Assembly: GCF_001591485.1 (NCBI RefSeq)
Contig: NZ_BCUZ01000009.1
Location: 1-53,794, forward strand
Source of the DNA: Neobacillus fumarioli NBRC 102428
Lineage (GTDB): Bacteria > Bacillota > Bacilli > Bacillales > Cytobacillaceae
DNA length: 53,794 nucleotides
Reading direction: 5' to 3'
Part shown: positions 8,624 through 18,240 of the stretch, in pieces
Layout: the number at the start of each line of letters is the position of its first letter
How positions within the stretch are numbered: the first letter of the stretch is position 1
Program-made: the position numbers and the translations under genes
Notes under the pieces: model-generated
What the model was told of the DNA's origin: nothing
The model's input: the letters and a program-made list of their open reading frames with translations, nothing else
The model's database searches: none

Positions 8624-9733
8624 TTAGTACGTGCCAATCGATACCCCATAGTCGGTATATGATTGTATACATTGTTCTGCCCTTTGCCTGTCTTCTTCTG
8701 TTTGGAAACTAATGACAAGGACTCCATTAATGTCTTCACGTGTTTCGAGAATTCGAATATTGGTAATGCTAATTTTTTCTTTTGCCAGATACCCCGTAAT
8801 TTCGGAAATAACACCTGGATAGTCAGGGACATCAACATATAAATCGTAAAATGCCGGAATGGCTCCTTTCTCCTTTGCCGGTAGACCATCGCGAAATTCT
8901 TTTGCCTTTTGAAAATATGAAAATATTTCTTGCCCGTCCCCATTTTCCAATATTTGCTTTATACCATTCATTTCATCCTGCCATTGATTCAACAAATGAA
9001 TCAAGTTATCCCGGTTGTGCAAGAGAATATCCTTCCACATTTTCGGGCTACTTGAAGCAATTCTCGTTATATCGCGAAACCCGCCGGCAGCAAGCCGGGG
9101 AATTAATCCTTCCGTATCCGCCAACTTCTCTGTCTGTCGGACAATCGATGCCGCGATAATATGTGGAAAATGACTGACAATTCCTGTGAGATAATCATGG
9201 CTTTCGGGAGAAAGTGTTAAAAACTTTGCATTCGTCCCGCGTAACCATTGTTTTAATAAAGTTACTTTCTGCTCGTCTACTTGCTGAACCGGAGTTAAAA
9301 GGTAAAAAGCATTTTCGAACAATATATCTTTTGCAGCAGAAACACCGCTTTTATGGGAGCCAGCCATCGGATGGCCTCCAATAAAGGTAATTCCTTGATT
9401 CGTTAAGCAGCTAGCCTTCTCCACAAGTAATTTTTTCGTACTGCCGGTATCTGTTATGATTACTTCCGGTTTTAATGGAAGTTCTGCTAAAGTTTGAATA
9501 ATTGATTCTGATTCCGTTACTGGTGCGGCAATGATAATAAGGTCAGCATCTTTTGCCCCGTCATGAATATTTTCCGCGGGTTCATCAATAACTCCCAGCA
9601 TTTTAGCAAGCCGGACTTGTTCAAGATTAATATCAAAACCAACAATAGTTGTATCTGCGTGTTCTTTTTTAATACAAAGGGCTAAAGAACCGCCAATTAA
9701 CCCTAAGCCAATGACAAAAACGCGGCCATTCAA
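8624..9733 (-). CDS. tyrA: Prephenate dehydrogenase with ACT domain
   Basis: NAD-dependent prephenate dehydrogenase, converting prephenate to 4-hydroxyphenylpyruvate for tyrosine. It has 369 residues: an N-terminal Rossmann fold with [13 protein letters not shown] (about 6-18), the catalytic-region segment [13 protein letters not shown] and [12 protein letters not shown] (about 118-129), then a helical dimerisation domain, and a C-terminal ACT domain from about 295 ([20 protein letters not shown]). The ACT domain is consistent with feedback control by an aromatic amino acid. The start is TTG, overlapping the hisC stop by four bases, with AGGGGGAA upstream. Confidence 0.95.
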   Translation of the reverse strand: MNGRVFVIGLGLIGGSLALCIKKEHADTTIVGFDINLEQVRLAKMLGVIDEPAENIHDGAKDADLIIIAAPVTESESIIQTLAELPLKPEVIITDTGSTKKLLVEKASCLTNQGITFIGGHPMAGSHKSGVSAAKDILFENAFYLLTPVQQVDEQKVTLLKQWLRGTNAKFLTLSPESHDYLTGIVSHFPHIIAASIVRQTEKLADTEGLIPRLAAGGFRDITRIASSSPKMWKDILLHNRDNLIHLLNQWQDEMNGIKQILENGDGQEIFSYFQKAKEFRDGLPAKEKGAIPAFYDLYVDVPDYPGVISEITGYLAKEKISITNIRILETREDINGVLVISFQTEEDRQRAEQCIQSYTDYGVSIGTY

Positions 9734-10854
9734 ACAGATTCCCCCTGCACTCCAACACTTTCAGTTTTAAGCTGAGCAAGAAACTCGCCAAGTGCTTTTA
9801 GTACTCCTTCATTTTGCTCATGAGAGCCGACTGTAATTCTTACTGCTGTCGGGAAGCCTAATGCTTTTCCAGAACGAACGATAAAACCTTTTTCCAGTAA
9901 AAATTGAAATACCCGATCTCCATCCACGTTGAAATCAATTAAAATAAAATTGGTTTGTGAAGGATAGTAGCTCAGGTTGTTTTGCTCGCAAAAATTATAA
10001 AATTGCTGTAAACCTTGTCGATTTTTCAACTTGCATTCTTCGACAAAATTCTGATCCTTCACTGCGGCAGCTGCAGCCAGCTGTCCAAATGTATTTACGT
10101 TAAAAGGTTCCCTGGCTGGTTCCAATGCTTTGATGATGTTGCGATTGGCTACACCATACCCTACCCTTAATGAAGCTAACCCGTATATCTTTGAAAAAGT
10201 TCTTAAAACAATTAAATTTTCATATTTGCGGGTAAGATCAATCGAGTTATAGTAATCATCTGCTGTTACATATTCATAGTAAGCTTCATCCAGTACGACG
10301 AGAATATTAGACGGCACTTTATCTAAGAAAGACGTTAATTTGTTTTCCGGGATATATGTACCTGTCGGATTATTCGGGCTGCAGACCCATACAATATTCG
10401 TATTATCATCGATCGCCTCAAGCATTCCATCTAGGTCATGCTCCCCATTGATCAGCGGCACTTCCTTGATAATGGCCCCTTCAATCACAGCATTATGCCG
10501 ATATTGCGAGAAGGTAGGGGCTGCCATAACAGTACTCGCACCAGGGTGCAAAAGCGCCCTTGAAATAATTTGGATCAGATTATCAGAACCATTTCCGAAT
10601 ATTAATTCATCCTCTTCCACTTGTAAAAATTGTGCCAATGTTTCCCGCAAATTAGCAGCATATCCATCTGGATAAATGGCAAGATCATTTAGATGTACTT
10701 GCAGTGCTTCTAGAACAGATTTTGAACATCCAAACGGATTCTCATTAGAGGCAAGCTTCACAATTTGCTCAAGATTATATTCTTTCTTCACTGATTCAAT
10801 TGATTTACCAGGCTGATAAGGAGTCAGTGTTAAAATCTTCTCTTTCCATCTCAT
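9730..10854 (-). CDS. hisC: Histidinol-phosphate / aromatic aminotransferase HisC
   Basis: Class I/II PLP-dependent aminotransferase. In B. subtilis HisC serves both histidine synthesis and transamination of aromatic keto acids, which explains its place in an aro operon. 374 residues from ATG at 10854, which has GGAG close upstream; a TTG five codons earlier is less likely. Visible motifs: LASNENPFG (about 34-42), NPTGT (about 162), DEAYYEY (about 190) and FSKIYGLASLRVGYG near 222, whose Lys binds PLP and whose second Arg binds phosphate. It overlaps tyrA by four bases. In B. subtilis trpEDCFBA precedes hisC; here aroH does, with a 33-bp gap. Confidence 0.94.
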   Translation of the reverse strand: MRWKEKILTLTPYQPGKSIESVKKEYNLEQIVKLASNENPFGCSKSVLEALQVHLNDLAIYPDGYAANLRETLAQFLQVEEDELIFGNGSDNLIQIISRALLHPGASTVMAAPTFSQYRHNAVIEGAIIKEVPLINGEHDLDGMLEAIDDNTNIVWVCSPNNPTGTYIPENKLTSFLDKVPSNILVVLDEAYYEYVTADDYYNSIDLTRKYENLIVLRTFSKIYGLASLRVGYGVANRNIIKALEPAREPFNVNTFGQLAAAAAVKDQNFVEECKLKNRQGLQQFYNFCEQNNLSYYPSQTNFILIDFNVDGDRVFQFLLEKGFIVRSGKALGFPTAVRITVGSHEQNEGVLKALGEFLAQLKTESVGVQGESV

Positions 10855-10887
10855 TTTTCTCCACTCCAATCATAAAAATTTAACTAC

Positions 10888-11262
10888 TTAAACTTCTAGA
10901 CGGTTACCTAAGTCTGGTCTTAATACAATCGCATCGTTTAGGTACACATGTATGATCTCTTCCTGTGATAAGTTTGTATTAACATGAAGCATAACTCTGA
11001 TACAACTCTTTAATGAACCAGGAACTGGAATTTCTCTCATACACATGACAGGAACATATGTCCAGCCATCAAATTTGCGCAGTGCTTTTGCCGGGAAGGC
11101 GGCATTCAGATCTTCAGTTGTTGAAATGAAAACAGAAGCGACAGAATCTGGCTGAATATCGTTCACTTTGATCATTTTTGCCAACAGCTCTTCCGCTGCA
11201 GCAATAATGGCCTCCTCTGTGTTTGATGAAACCGTGTTCGCCCCCCTAACCCCTCTAATCAT
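10888..11262 (-). CDS. aroH: Chorismate mutase, AroH class
   Basis: Monofunctional chorismate mutase of the AroH type (trimeric barrel), rearranging chorismate to prephenate. It has 124 residues, close to the 127 of B. subtilis. Active-site residues recognisable by comparison are Arg in MIRGVRGA (Arg7), FPAKALR, the MCMREIPVPGSL region with Cys/Glu, and CIRVMLHVNT with Arg near 88-90, followed by HVYLNDAIVLRPDL. Its ATG overlaps the aroB stop as ATGA, with AGGAGG upstream, indicating translational coupling. Confidence 0.96.
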   Translation of the reverse strand: MIRGVRGANTVSSNTEEAIIAAAEELLAKMIKVNDIQPDSVASVFISTTEDLNAAFPAKALRKFDGWTYVPVMCMREIPVPGSLKSCIRVMLHVNTNLSQEEIIHVYLNDAIVLRPDLGNRLEV

Positions 11263-12350
11263 GAATCAATCCTCCTTGGTGAAAAACGTTTAAGCTTTTC
11301 CAAAAGAGCAGAATCAGAAATTGGCTGCAGAACCGGTTTTCCGATTTCTTCTAACAAGACAAATCGAACGGATCCACCTACAGACTTTTTATCCTGTTTC
11401 ATTCTGGATAATAAATTTTCCAGGTTAAGCTTATCAGGAATCTCTGTTAAATAGCCTAAACCCTTTATCCACTTTATAAATTTCTCTAAATCAAATGATA
11501 GTCCCAACAATTCTCGGCTTAAGTTTAAAGCAAAGATCATTCCGATCATAACAGATTCGCCATGGGTAAAGCTGCCATAGCCCATTTCCGCCTCAATGGC
11601 ATGCCCAAGGGTATGTCCAAAATTCAAATAGGCACGAATACCAGCTTCCTTCTCATCGCGGCTGACAAACTCATTTTTAATCTGGATTCCTTTTTTTAAT
11701 GATTCGAGAAGCTCTGAAGTGGACAATTTATTTAAATCATATATATTTGTATGCAGCCATTCATAAAATTTGACATCATAAATCAGGGCATGCTTAATAA
11801 TCTCCGCAAATCCTGAACGGATTTCTTGTGCCGGCAGTGTTTTCAGCCATTCAACATCATAAAATACTGCTTCAGGCTGATGTATTGCGCCGATCATATT
11901 TTTTCCAAGCGGATGATTAATCGCCACTTTCCCCCCAACAGCACTATCATGCGCCAAAATGGTTGTTGGAATTTGAATAAAAGAAATTCCGCGCATATAA
12001 GAAGCAGCAACAAAACCCGATAAGTCTCCGACAGCACCGCCCCCAAATGATAAAATAATCGATTTTCTGTCGAGACGGTTTTCTAATGCTTGCGTAAGCG
12101 CATCATAATACACTTCAAACGTTTTCGCCTTTTCGCCACCGGGGGCCGTAAATACGGCTGGATCCCACCGTTTTAAAGCAGAACGAAGCGCTTCTAGATG
12201 CAGTTTGGCAACTGTTTCGTCTGTCATAATAAACAATTTAGTCATGTTAGGAAAATGACTGGTTAAAAATGCGTCAAGTTCATTTACGACGCCTTTCCCC
12301 AGGTACACATCATAGTGTTTCGATTCAGTCTGAATATGAATCGTTTCCAT
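11259..12350 (-). CDS. aroB: 3-Dehydroquinate synthase
   Basis: AroB, converting DAHP to 3-dehydroquinate, an NAD- and divalent-metal-dependent reaction early in the shikimate pathway. 363 residues. Recognisable parts are SFGGGAVGDLSGFVAASYMRG (about 105-125; nucleotide-binding glycine-rich segment), HDSAVGGKVAINHPLGKNMIG (about 138-158), the metal-ligand Glu in GFAEIIKHA (about 186), and NFGHTLGHAIE plus THGESV, which carry the metal-binding histidines. The ATG shares one base with the aroC stop (TGATG), so the two are translationally coupled. Confidence 0.97.
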   Translation of the reverse strand: METIHIQTESKHYDVYLGKGVVNELDAFLTSHFPNMTKLFIMTDETVAKLHLEALRSALKRWDPAVFTAPGGEKAKTFEVYYDALTQALENRLDRKSIILSFGGGAVGDLSGFVAASYMRGISFIQIPTTILAHDSAVGGKVAINHPLGKNMIGAIHQPEAVFYDVEWLKTLPAQEIRSGFAEIIKHALIYDVKFYEWLHTNIYDLNKLSTSELLESLKKGIQIKNEFVSRDEKEAGIRAYLNFGHTLGHAIEAEMGYGSFTHGESVMIGMIFALNLSRELLGLSFDLEKFIKWIKGLGYLTEIPDKLNLENLLSRMKQDKKSVGGSVRFVLLEEIGKPVLQPISDSALLEKLKRFSPRRIDS

Positions 12351-13519
12351 CAGAATTCCCTCGCAAATTCACGCTGTTTTCTGATTTCTTCCACGAAGGT
12401 TTCAAAGCGGTCGCTATAGAATTGATCCACAAGTGCACTTGCTAATTCCCAGGCGACCACATTTTCCGCAACTACAGCTGCTGCCGGTACAGCACAGCTG
12501 TCCGACCGCTCGATGCTGGCAGCAAACGGTTCTTTCGTCTCAATATCTATGCTCATTAACGGCTTGTAAAGAGTCGGAATCGGCTTCATAACACCGCGGA
12601 CTATAATTGGCATACCGGTTGTCATACCGCCTTCAAAACCACCAAGGCGGTTTGTTTTGCGATAAAAACCTTTTTCATGGTTCCATAGAATTTCATCATG
12701 AACCTCACTTCCCGGCTTTCGGGCCGCTTCAAAACCAATCCCAAATTCGACTCCTTTAAAAGCATTTATACTGACAATAGCCGCAGCTAATTTAGCATCG
12801 AGCTTACGGTCATAATGGACGTAGCTTCCAACACCTGGCGGCATGCCTGTAGCAATGACTTCGACGACACCGCCAATCGAATCACCATTCTTCTTGGCAT
12901 CATCGATCGCCTGCATCATTACACGTTCAGCATCCGGATCGATCGTCCGAACGAGTGATTTTTCACTTCTTTCCTTGATCTCTTCCAGTGAGAGATTATT
13001 GGCGGCGGCCTTAATCCCGGCAATTTCAACGACATATCCAACGACATGAATTCCGGCCAGTGATAATAGTTTCTTGGCCGCTGCTCCTGCAGCTACTCTG
13101 ACCGTTGTTTCTCTCGCAGAAGAGCGCTCAAGCACATTTCTCATATCCCGATGGCCATATTTTAGGGCACCGTTTAAATCCGCATGGCCCGGACGCGCCC
13201 GGGTAACTTTACGCTTAATTTCTTCCTCTTCTCCTGCATCTAGTGGTTCTGAACCCATAATTTTTGTCCAATGTTTCCAATCGTTATTTTTCACCACTAG
13301 AGCAATTGGGGAACCAAGTGTATATCCATGACGGACCCCTGAAGTAATTTCTACCATATCTTTTTCAATCTGCATTCTTCTTCCTCGGCCATACCCTTGC
13401 TGCCGTCTTGAGAGCTCGGTATTAATATCCTCTGCTGTAAGCGGCATCCCTGCGGGCAAACCCTCTAAAATGGCGGTTAATTGCGGCCCATGTGATTCTC
13501 CTGCTGTCAAGTACCTCAT
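12350..13519 (-). CDS. aroC: Chorismate synthase
   Basis: Chorismate synthase (aroF in B. subtilis), making chorismate from EPSP with reduced FMN as catalyst. 389 residues. Signatures: [20 protein letters not shown] at the start (GESHG), RRQQGYGRG (about 39-47), [21 protein letters not shown] (about 108), and [15 protein letters not shown] (about 132-147). AAGGGGAGAG lies before the ATG. It appears to be the first gene of the aroC-aroB-aroH-hisC-tyrA-aroA operon. In B. subtilis cheR lies between ndk and this gene; here only 148 bp of non-coding sequence does. Confidence 0.97.
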   Translation of the reverse strand: MRYLTAGESHGPQLTAILEGLPAGMPLTAEDINTELSRRQQGYGRGRRMQIEKDMVEITSGVRHGYTLGSPIALVVKNNDWKHWTKIMGSEPLDAGEEEEIKRKVTRARPGHADLNGALKYGHRDMRNVLERSSARETTVRVAAGAAAKKLLSLAGIHVVGYVVEIAGIKAAANNLSLEEIKERSEKSLVRTIDPDAERVMMQAIDDAKKNGDSIGGVVEVIATGMPPGVGSYVHYDRKLDAKLAAAIVSINAFKGVEFGIGFEAARKPGSEVHDEILWNHEKGFYRKTNRLGGFEGGMTTGMPIIVRGVMKPIPTLYKPLMSIDIETKEPFAASIERSDSCAVPAAAVVAENVVAWELASALVDQFYSDRFETFVEEIRKQREFAREF

Positions 13520-13631
13520 TCTCTCTCCCCTTTCAACTCATTAAAGAATTATGTATCAATATAACATAACATCTTCATTTAGCCTAGTAGTACAATTCAG
13601 AAAAGAATAATAATTTTTGAAAAGGCATACA

Positions 13632-13660
13632 AAAAGGCACTTGCTGAACAAGTGCCTTTT
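13632..13660 (-). terminator. Terminator of ndk
   Basis: A perfect 12-bp stem (13632-13643 with 13649-13660), loop CTGAA, lies 8 bp after the ndk stop; the minus-strand right arm ends in TTTT and one more T follows. Confidence 0.8.
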
Positions 13661-13667
13661 CTTTATA

Positions 13668-14114
13668 TTAGTAAATCCAGTCATTTATTAATTTGGAGTA
13701 ATCCGCCAGTTCAGATTCCTTAAAAAACAAGTTAATTTCCCGCTCAGCGCTAGCCGGTGAATCTGAACCGTGAATGACGTTTTTGCCGACTGTTAGTCCA
13801 AAATCACCGCGAATGGTGCCTGGAGCAGCATCTTTAGGATTCGTCGAGCCCATCATTTGCCGTGCTGTGGCAATGACATTTTCACCTTGCCAAACCATTG
13901 CAAAAACCGGTCCGGATGTAATAAATTCAACCAACTCACCAAAGAAGGGACGCTCTTTATGCTCACCGTAATGCTGTTCGGCAAGCTCTGTTGGAATGTT
14001 CATTAGCTTTGCTCCCACTAATTGAAATCCCTTTCTTTCAAAGCGAGCTACGATTTCCCCAATTAAATTGCGCTGAACTCCATCTGGTTTAACCATTAAA
14101 AATGTTCTTTCCAT
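13668..14114 (-). CDS. ndk: Nucleoside diphosphate kinase
   Basis: Ndk transfers the gamma-phosphate from ATP to nucleoside diphosphates through a phosphohistidine. 148 residues from [12 protein letters not shown], matching the family length; AGGAG eight bases upstream supports this ATG over an in-frame GTG three codons earlier. The active-site His is in NVIHGSDS (about 115), followed by [10 protein letters not shown]. It stands alone between the hepT operon and the aro operon, with its own terminator and a perfect 8-bp inverted repeat (14144-14163) in its upstream region. Confidence 0.96.
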   Translation of the reverse strand: MERTFLMVKPDGVQRNLIGEIVARFERKGFQLVGAKLMNIPTELAEQHYGEHKERPFFGELVEFITSGPVFAMVWQGENVIATARQMMGSTNPKDAAPGTIRGDFGLTVGKNVIHGSDSPASAEREINLFFKESELADYSKLINDWIY

Positions 14115-14143
14115 GAATTCCACTCCTAAACCTTATGTATACT

Positions 14144-14163
14144 AATTGTCATCTTTGACAATT
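14144..14163. repeat. Perfect 8-bp inverted repeat upstream of ndk
   Basis: AATTGTCA (14144-14151) and TGACAATT (14156-14163) are separated by four bases, 30 bp before the ndk start. No T run follows on the minus strand, so an operator-like element is more likely than a terminator. Confidence 0.45.
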
Positions 14164-14220
14164 CATGAAAATGTTATCATTTTTTCAAATATTGTGCAAG
14201 GTGAAAATAAAATCTTGTTA

Positions 14221-14251
14221 AACGGTCATTTACAGAGTGTGTTGACCCGTT
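14221..14251 (-). terminator. Possible weak terminator after hepT
   Basis: Arms 14221-14228 and 14243-14251 pair apart from one bulged base, five bases after the hepT stop. The following minus-strand sequence is only moderately T-rich, so the call is tentative. Confidence 0.4.
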
Positions 14252-14255
14252 AAGC

Positions 14256-15218
14256 CTAAAATTTACGTCTACCGATAAATTTGGAAATGTCTCTAAGAGA
14301 TTTTTTCACTTTATTTGCCGGCAGTTCTTCCAGTACAGCCAAAGCTTTATCTAAATAATAATCGCTTAAGGCCATTGATTTTTCAATAGCCCCCGATTCC
14401 TTGATCAGTGTAATAACCCCAGAAATCTCCAGTGGATTCATATGCTCATGGACTTTTTCAATTTCACTTTTCGTTTTTGGGTTTTCCATGGCAAAAAGGG
14501 CTGGCGCCGTAATATTACCTTGCAGTAGATCACTTCCGGCTGGTTTTCCCAACTCTTTTTCCGTACCGGTAAAATCCAAAATATCATCCGTTATTTGGAA
14601 CGACATCCCCACAAAATAGCCAAATCGATATAATTTTTTATGAGTGGATTCATCAACGTCCGCAGCAATTGCTCCTAATTGGCAGCTTGCCGCAATCAGT
14701 AAGGCCGTTTTTCGTCTTATTCTTCTGAGGTAGTCACGAAGATTTTGATTGAAACGATATTTATCTTTTATTTGCTGAATTTCTCCCACTGTCAATTCAA
14801 CCATTGTGTCTGCTAAAATTTTGTGGGCTTTTGGATTTCTTATATTGGCCATTAAATCCAGTGCCTCAGCAAAAACAAAGTCGCCCGTGTACATCGCAAT
14901 TTTGTTATCCCACTTTGATTTGACCGTCGGCTGGCCGCGGCGCAAATCAGCATCATCAATGACATCATCATGGACAAGTGAAGCCATATGAATAAGTTCT
15001 AAAGCAACGGCAACATTCTTCATCACGTGAATATCATAATTACCAAATTTTCCGCCAAGCAATACAAAAACAGGACGAATTCTTTTTCCTCCGGCTTGTA
15101 ATGTATGCATCGAAGCTTCTTTCAAAAGTGAAGACTTTGTTTGTATTGTCTCCTCCAGCTTTTTCTCAATTAAGTTAATATCTGAATTCAAAAATGAATA
15201 CATCATCTTCAATTTCAT
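14256..15218 (-). CDS. hepT: Heptaprenyl diphosphate synthase component II
   Basis: Catalytic (large) subunit of the two-component trans-prenyltransferase that makes the C35 side chain of menaquinone-7. 320 residues. The two aspartate-rich motifs are DDVIDDADLRRGQ (about 82) and DDILDF (about 212), both intact, and GGKRIRP near 43 marks the isopentenyl diphosphate site. The N-terminus MKLKMMYSFLN matches the internal start region of B. subtilis HepT. GGGTGA lies before the ATG. It is the third gene of hepS-menG-hepT; the chain length is set together with HepS. Confidence 0.96.
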   Translation of the reverse strand: MKLKMMYSFLNSDINLIEKKLEETIQTKSSLLKEASMHTLQAGGKRIRPVFVLLGGKFGNYDIHVMKNVAVALELIHMASLVHDDVIDDADLRRGQPTVKSKWDNKIAMYTGDFVFAEALDLMANIRNPKAHKILADTMVELTVGEIQQIKDKYRFNQNLRDYLRRIRRKTALLIAASCQLGAIAADVDESTHKKLYRFGYFVGMSFQITDDILDFTGTEKELGKPAGSDLLQGNITAPALFAMENPKTKSEIEKVHEHMNPLEISGVITLIKESGAIEKSMALSDYYLDKALAVLEELPANKVKKSLRDISKFIGRRKF

Positions 15219-15279
15219 TTGTATTCACCCAGCTTTTCATCCTGTCTTTGTTCTTCTGTTCATTCCAATTTCGGAAGCT

Positions 15280-15984
15280 TTAGTTTTTTTTCCCAATATG
15301 AACAGCTGCTGCACCGCCGCTGTATGGTTTATATTTAACATCCCTGAATCCGGCCTGTTCAAATAAACGGGCTAGTTCCTTCATTCCGGGAAAATCCCGG
15401 GCAGACTCTTGAAGCCAAGAATATTCTTCATAGCTTTTCGCAAATAACTTTCCGAACAATGGCATAATAAATCGAAAATAAAAGAAAAATAGCTGCCGAT
15501 ACCCGAATAATGTCGGCTGGGATGTTTCAAGACAAACAGCAATTCCCCCCGGTCTAACAACCCGGTGCATTTCTTTCAAAACTTGAAGATAATCAGGTAC
15601 ATTCCTAAGACCAAAGCCGATCGTAACATAGTCAAAACTATTATCAGGGAAAGGGAGTTCCATCGCATTGCCGTGGATTAAATTCACCTGTTTAAGCCCC
15701 AGGCGTTTTACTTTCTCCTCTCCTACCTTCAGCATATTTTTGCTGAAATCAAGACCAGTTACTTCACCATTTGGGCCAACAGCTTCTGCCAAAGCAATCG
15801 TCCAATCAGCCGTACCGCAACAAACATCAAGGGCTTTAGAGCCAAGCTTAACGTTCATTCTTCTCATCGTATCCTTCCGCCATCTGATGTGTTGCTGAAA
15901 ACTGATCACAGAGTTCATTTTATCATAGTTTTCGGATATTTTTTCGAATACATGATGAACTCGCTGTTCTTTTGACTGCTGCAT
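15280..15984 (-). CDS. menG: Demethylmenaquinone methyltransferase
   Basis: SAM-dependent C-methyltransferase of the UbiE/MenG family, final step of menaquinone synthesis. 234 residues from [16 protein letters not shown], which matches the family N-terminus; a longer frame would run into hepS. Motifs: [17 protein letters not shown] (about 52-68, SAM site), [33 protein letters not shown] (about 105-130) and [16 protein letters not shown]. It starts four bases after the hepS stop. Product feeds the quinone pool used by QcrABC at the left of the window. Confidence 0.96.
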   Translation of the reverse strand: MQQSKEQRVHHVFEKISENYDKMNSVISFQQHIRWRKDTMRRMNVKLGSKALDVCCGTADWTIALAEAVGPNGEVTGLDFSKNMLKVGEEKVKRLGLKQVNLIHGNAMELPFPDNSFDYVTIGFGLRNVPDYLQVLKEMHRVVRPGGIAVCLETSQPTLFGYRQLFFFYFRFIMPLFGKLFAKSYEEYSWLQESARDFPGMKELARLFEQAGFRDVKYKPYSGGAAAVHIGKKN

Positions 15985-15988
15985 ACTA

Positions 15989-16798
15989 TTACCCTTCTTC
16001 CGCAAAAGTTTTTGCAAATGGCTGATGGTGCTTTAACAACAAAGATATTCTTGCCTTAAGAAAATCATTTAAAAAATGTGATTCCAACATTAAAGTTTCA
16101 AGCGTTTGTTTAGAATGCTGCAGATATTGATCACAAACCGCTAACAATTGCTGTTTGTGCTTAACCAATGATCCGGTTAAACGAGCACTAGTTGGAAAAA
16201 TCAAGCGCTTTAGGGAGTCAAATAAAACCGAACTTTCCCCTTCAAGAAATTGATCTTTTTCCTTTTGCAATCGTTTAAAAAACAACAAATTAGCCAAAAG
16301 CTCACTCCAATGTTCTGCATGAAAATGTTCTGAAAGCTTCATGAGAATTGAGCTTTCAATGTATTTTAAACTGGTCATTAAATTTTCAATGGTTTCAGAA
16401 TCATGATGATATACAATAATTTTATGTTCATTGATCTCTTTAACACCAGCAGAGAGCGCTCTTATAATCAAAACATTTTCTGTTTCAGCGAGCAGCTTAT
16501 AATATAGACCGCTGTAATAATCCCCTGCCAAGACTGTAAGTTGCCTCGCTTTACTGTCCTCTGTTAATTTATTGATATGTTCATGGGTATCAAGGGCAAT
16601 TTGAATAAGCATTGTTGCTAAACAATAATTTTCAAATTCCTTAGATGGAAGATCAAGTGTATCCATCATAGAAATAAGGATCAAGAGCTTATCCTCATCA
16701 ATCATCGGCCTTTCGATATATTCAAGCAAGTAGGTGTCAAAAACACGTTTTTCAAGCTTCTCTTTCATGTCGATAAATTTTTGCCGAATATTTTGCAT
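15989..16798 (-). CDS. hepS: Heptaprenyl diphosphate synthase component I
   Basis: Small regulatory subunit of heptaprenyl diphosphate synthase, 269 residues, all-helical and lacking aspartate-rich motifs as expected. The [15 protein letters not shown] segment (about 98-112) is the recognisable family core. The start is ATG with AAGGGTGAT upstream; an in-frame GTG three codons earlier lies inside that ribosome binding site. First gene of hepS-menG-hepT. It has no activity alone in studied relatives and works as a heterodimer with HepT. Confidence 0.92.
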   Translation of the reverse strand: MQNIRQKFIDMKEKLEKRVFDTYLLEYIERPMIDEDKLLILISMMDTLDLPSKEFENYCLATMLIQIALDTHEHINKLTEDSKARQLTVLAGDYYSGLYYKLLAETENVLIIRALSAGVKEINEHKIIVYHHDSETIENLMTSLKYIESSILMKLSEHFHAEHWSELLANLLFFKRLQKEKDQFLEGESSVLFDSLKRLIFPTSARLTGSLVKHKQQLLAVCDQYLQHSKQTLETLMLESHFLNDFLKARISLLLKHHQPFAKTFAEEG

Positions 16799-16971
16799 TT
16801 CTATCACCCTTGCTTCACCGAAGTTAAATTACTATGTACGATTCCGTTTCTATTCGTTCTCGTTATCATAAAAAAATACGAACTATTTTAAACAAGCCAG
16901 ATTTCATTATATCATAAAAGAGGGTGTATGGGCAGGACTTCACAAAATAAATACTTGATCGTTCCAGCCAC

Positions 16972-17208
16972 TTATTTATTTACCCCACTGTCAATTTCAC
17001 CATACTGAGTTAAAATTTTAGCGTTTCCCCTAATCTTAATAGCTGAAGTATGCTCTGTAAACTGAGCAATCAAAACTTCTCCTTTATCAAGTTTCTCTGA
17101 GTGGTGAAATTTTGTGTCAGAGCCTCTTGTTAACCCGATCACATTTACTCCATCATCAACAGCTTTGATTACCACATAATCGCTACTCTGGAAATTGCGC
17201 TTTTCCAT
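16972..17208 (-). CDS. mtrB: Tryptophan RNA-binding attenuation protein TRAP
   Basis: TRAP, the 11-mer ring that binds tryptophan and then (G/U)AG repeats in RNA to attenuate trp gene expression. 78 residues. Residues corresponding to the RNA-contacting set of B. subtilis TRAP are present: Lys39 in EKL and Lys58/Arg60 in AIKIRG; the tryptophan pocket segment [12 protein letters not shown] (about 25-36) is intact. AGGGGTGATC precedes the ATG. It follows folE by 29 bp, the usual mtrA-mtrB arrangement. A 9-bp A/T-only inverted repeat at 16945-16981 overlaps its end and may terminate transcription. No trp genes occur in the window. Confidence 0.96.
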   Translation of the reverse strand: MEKRNFQSSDYVVIKAVDDGVNVIGLTRGSDTKFHHSEKLDKGEVLIAQFTEHTSAIKIRGNAKILTQYGEIDSGVNK

Positions 17209-17237
17209 CTGATCACCCCTTTTATTTTTAGAAAAGC

Positions 17238-17801
17238 TTATTTGATTAATGAAAGGATTTCAGAACGTGCGACTGCGTCTTCTTCAAATGTCCCCCGGAC
17301 AGAAGTAGTCACTGTTTTCGAACCCGGTTTTTTCACTCCACGCATTGTCATACACATATGTTCTGCTTCAACCACCACCATTACTCCATGTGGTTTAAGT
17401 TTTTCCATAATACTGTCAGCAATTGTTGAAGTAATCCGTTCTTGCAGCTGCGGACGTTTCGCAACGGCTTCCACTGCTCTTGCAAGCTTGCTTAATCCTG
17501 TTACACGCCCCTGTTGCGGGATGTAGGCAACATGTGCTTTACCAAAAAAAGGAACAAGATGATGTTCACACATGGAATAAAACGGAATATCCTTTACGAG
17601 TACAAGTTCTTCATGATCTTCACTGAAGATGGTTTCAAAATGCTGTTTCGGGTCTTCATTTAATCCGCTAAAAACTTCTTCATACATTTTGGCAACACGT
17701 TTAGGTGTATCAAGCAATCCTTCCCTGTTTGGATCCTCACCGATCGCTTCTAAAATTAAACGTACCGCTTCTTCAATTTGGGCACGATTTATATCTGACA
17801 T
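17238..17801 (-). CDS. folE: GTP cyclohydrolase I
   Basis: FolE (MtrA) opens GTP to 7,8-dihydroneopterin triphosphate, the first step of folate synthesis. 187 residues. Zinc ligands are visible in MCEHHLVPF (about 75-83) and in EHMCMTMRG (about 146-154); the [10 protein letters not shown] and [10 protein letters not shown] segments are also family hallmarks. AGGGGGAATC precedes the ATG. It is the first gene of folE-mtrB with a good promoter candidate at 17844-17873. Confidence 0.97.
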   Translation of the reverse strand: MSDINRAQIEEAVRLILEAIGEDPNREGLLDTPKRVAKMYEEVFSGLNEDPKQHFETIFSEDHEELVLVKDIPFYSMCEHHLVPFFGKAHVAYIPQQGRVTGLSKLARAVEAVAKRPQLQERITSTIADSIMEKLKPHGVMVVVEAEHMCMTMRGVKKPGSKTVTTSVRGTFEEDAVARSEILSLIK

Positions 17802-17843
17802 ACTGATTCCCCCTGTTGGATATCTGGATAAAATAACACATTC

Positions 17844-17873
17844 ATATTAGCATACATTTTCATAAACAAGCAA
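17844..17873 (-). promoter_or_regulatory. Candidate sigma-A promoter of folE-mtrB
   Basis: Minus-strand TTGCTT (17868-17873) and TAATAT (17844-17849) lie 18 bp apart, with TGC just before the -10 giving an extended -10 form. The start codon follows at about 43 bp. Confidence 0.6.
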
Positions 17874-17902
17874 AATTGAATGTGAATAACGGTCTAAAAT
17901 TG

Positions 17903-17928
17903 AAAAAGGCCATGGGTTGCCATGGCCT
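17903..17928 (-). terminator. Terminator of hbs
   Basis: A perfect 9-bp stem (17907-17915 with 17920-17928) closes a 4-base loop and is followed on the minus strand by a T run. It lies about 40 bp after the hbs stop. Confidence 0.8.
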
Positions 17929-17967
17929 AAAGCTTAAGCATTCGCTTAAAGCAATAAATTTATGTAA

Positions 17968-18240
17968 TTATTTTACTGCATCTTTAAGCGCTTTACCTGG
18001 TTTAAATGCGGGAACCTTGCTGGCACCGATTTCGATTTCCTCACCTGTTTGAGGATTGCGGCCTTTCCGGGCTGCACGTTCACGTACTTCAAAGTTACCA
18101 AAACCAATTAATTGTACTTTATCACCATTTTTTAAAGCATCTAAAATTGTGTCAAAAACAGCATCAACTGCTTTTGTAGCATCTTTTTTAGAAAGTTCGC
18201 TGGCTTCAGCTACAGCATTAATAAGTTCTGTCTTGTTCAT
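17968..18240 (-). CDS. hbs: DNA-binding protein HU
   Basis: The histone-like HU protein, 90 residues, a homodimeric DNA-bending nucleoid protein. [14 protein letters not shown] at the N-terminus and the DNA-binding arm [24 protein letters not shown] (about 46-69) are almost identical to B. subtilis HBsu. The ATG at 18240 is chosen because an AGGAGGTGA lies eight bases upstream; the in-frame GTG nine bases earlier is inside that site. It is monocistronic between spoIVA and folE. The leader upstream is unusually rich in inverted repeats. Confidence 0.97.
   Translation of the reverse strand: MNKTELINAVAEASELSKKDATKAVDAVFDTILDALKNGDKVQLIGFGNFEVRERAARKGRNPQTGEEIEIGASKVPAFKPGKALKDAVK

Noticed and set aside
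16945-16981. 9-bp inverted repeat at the end of mtrB
   Set aside because: Arms consist only of A and T with a 19-base loop; mentioned as a possible terminator but too weak for a separate call.
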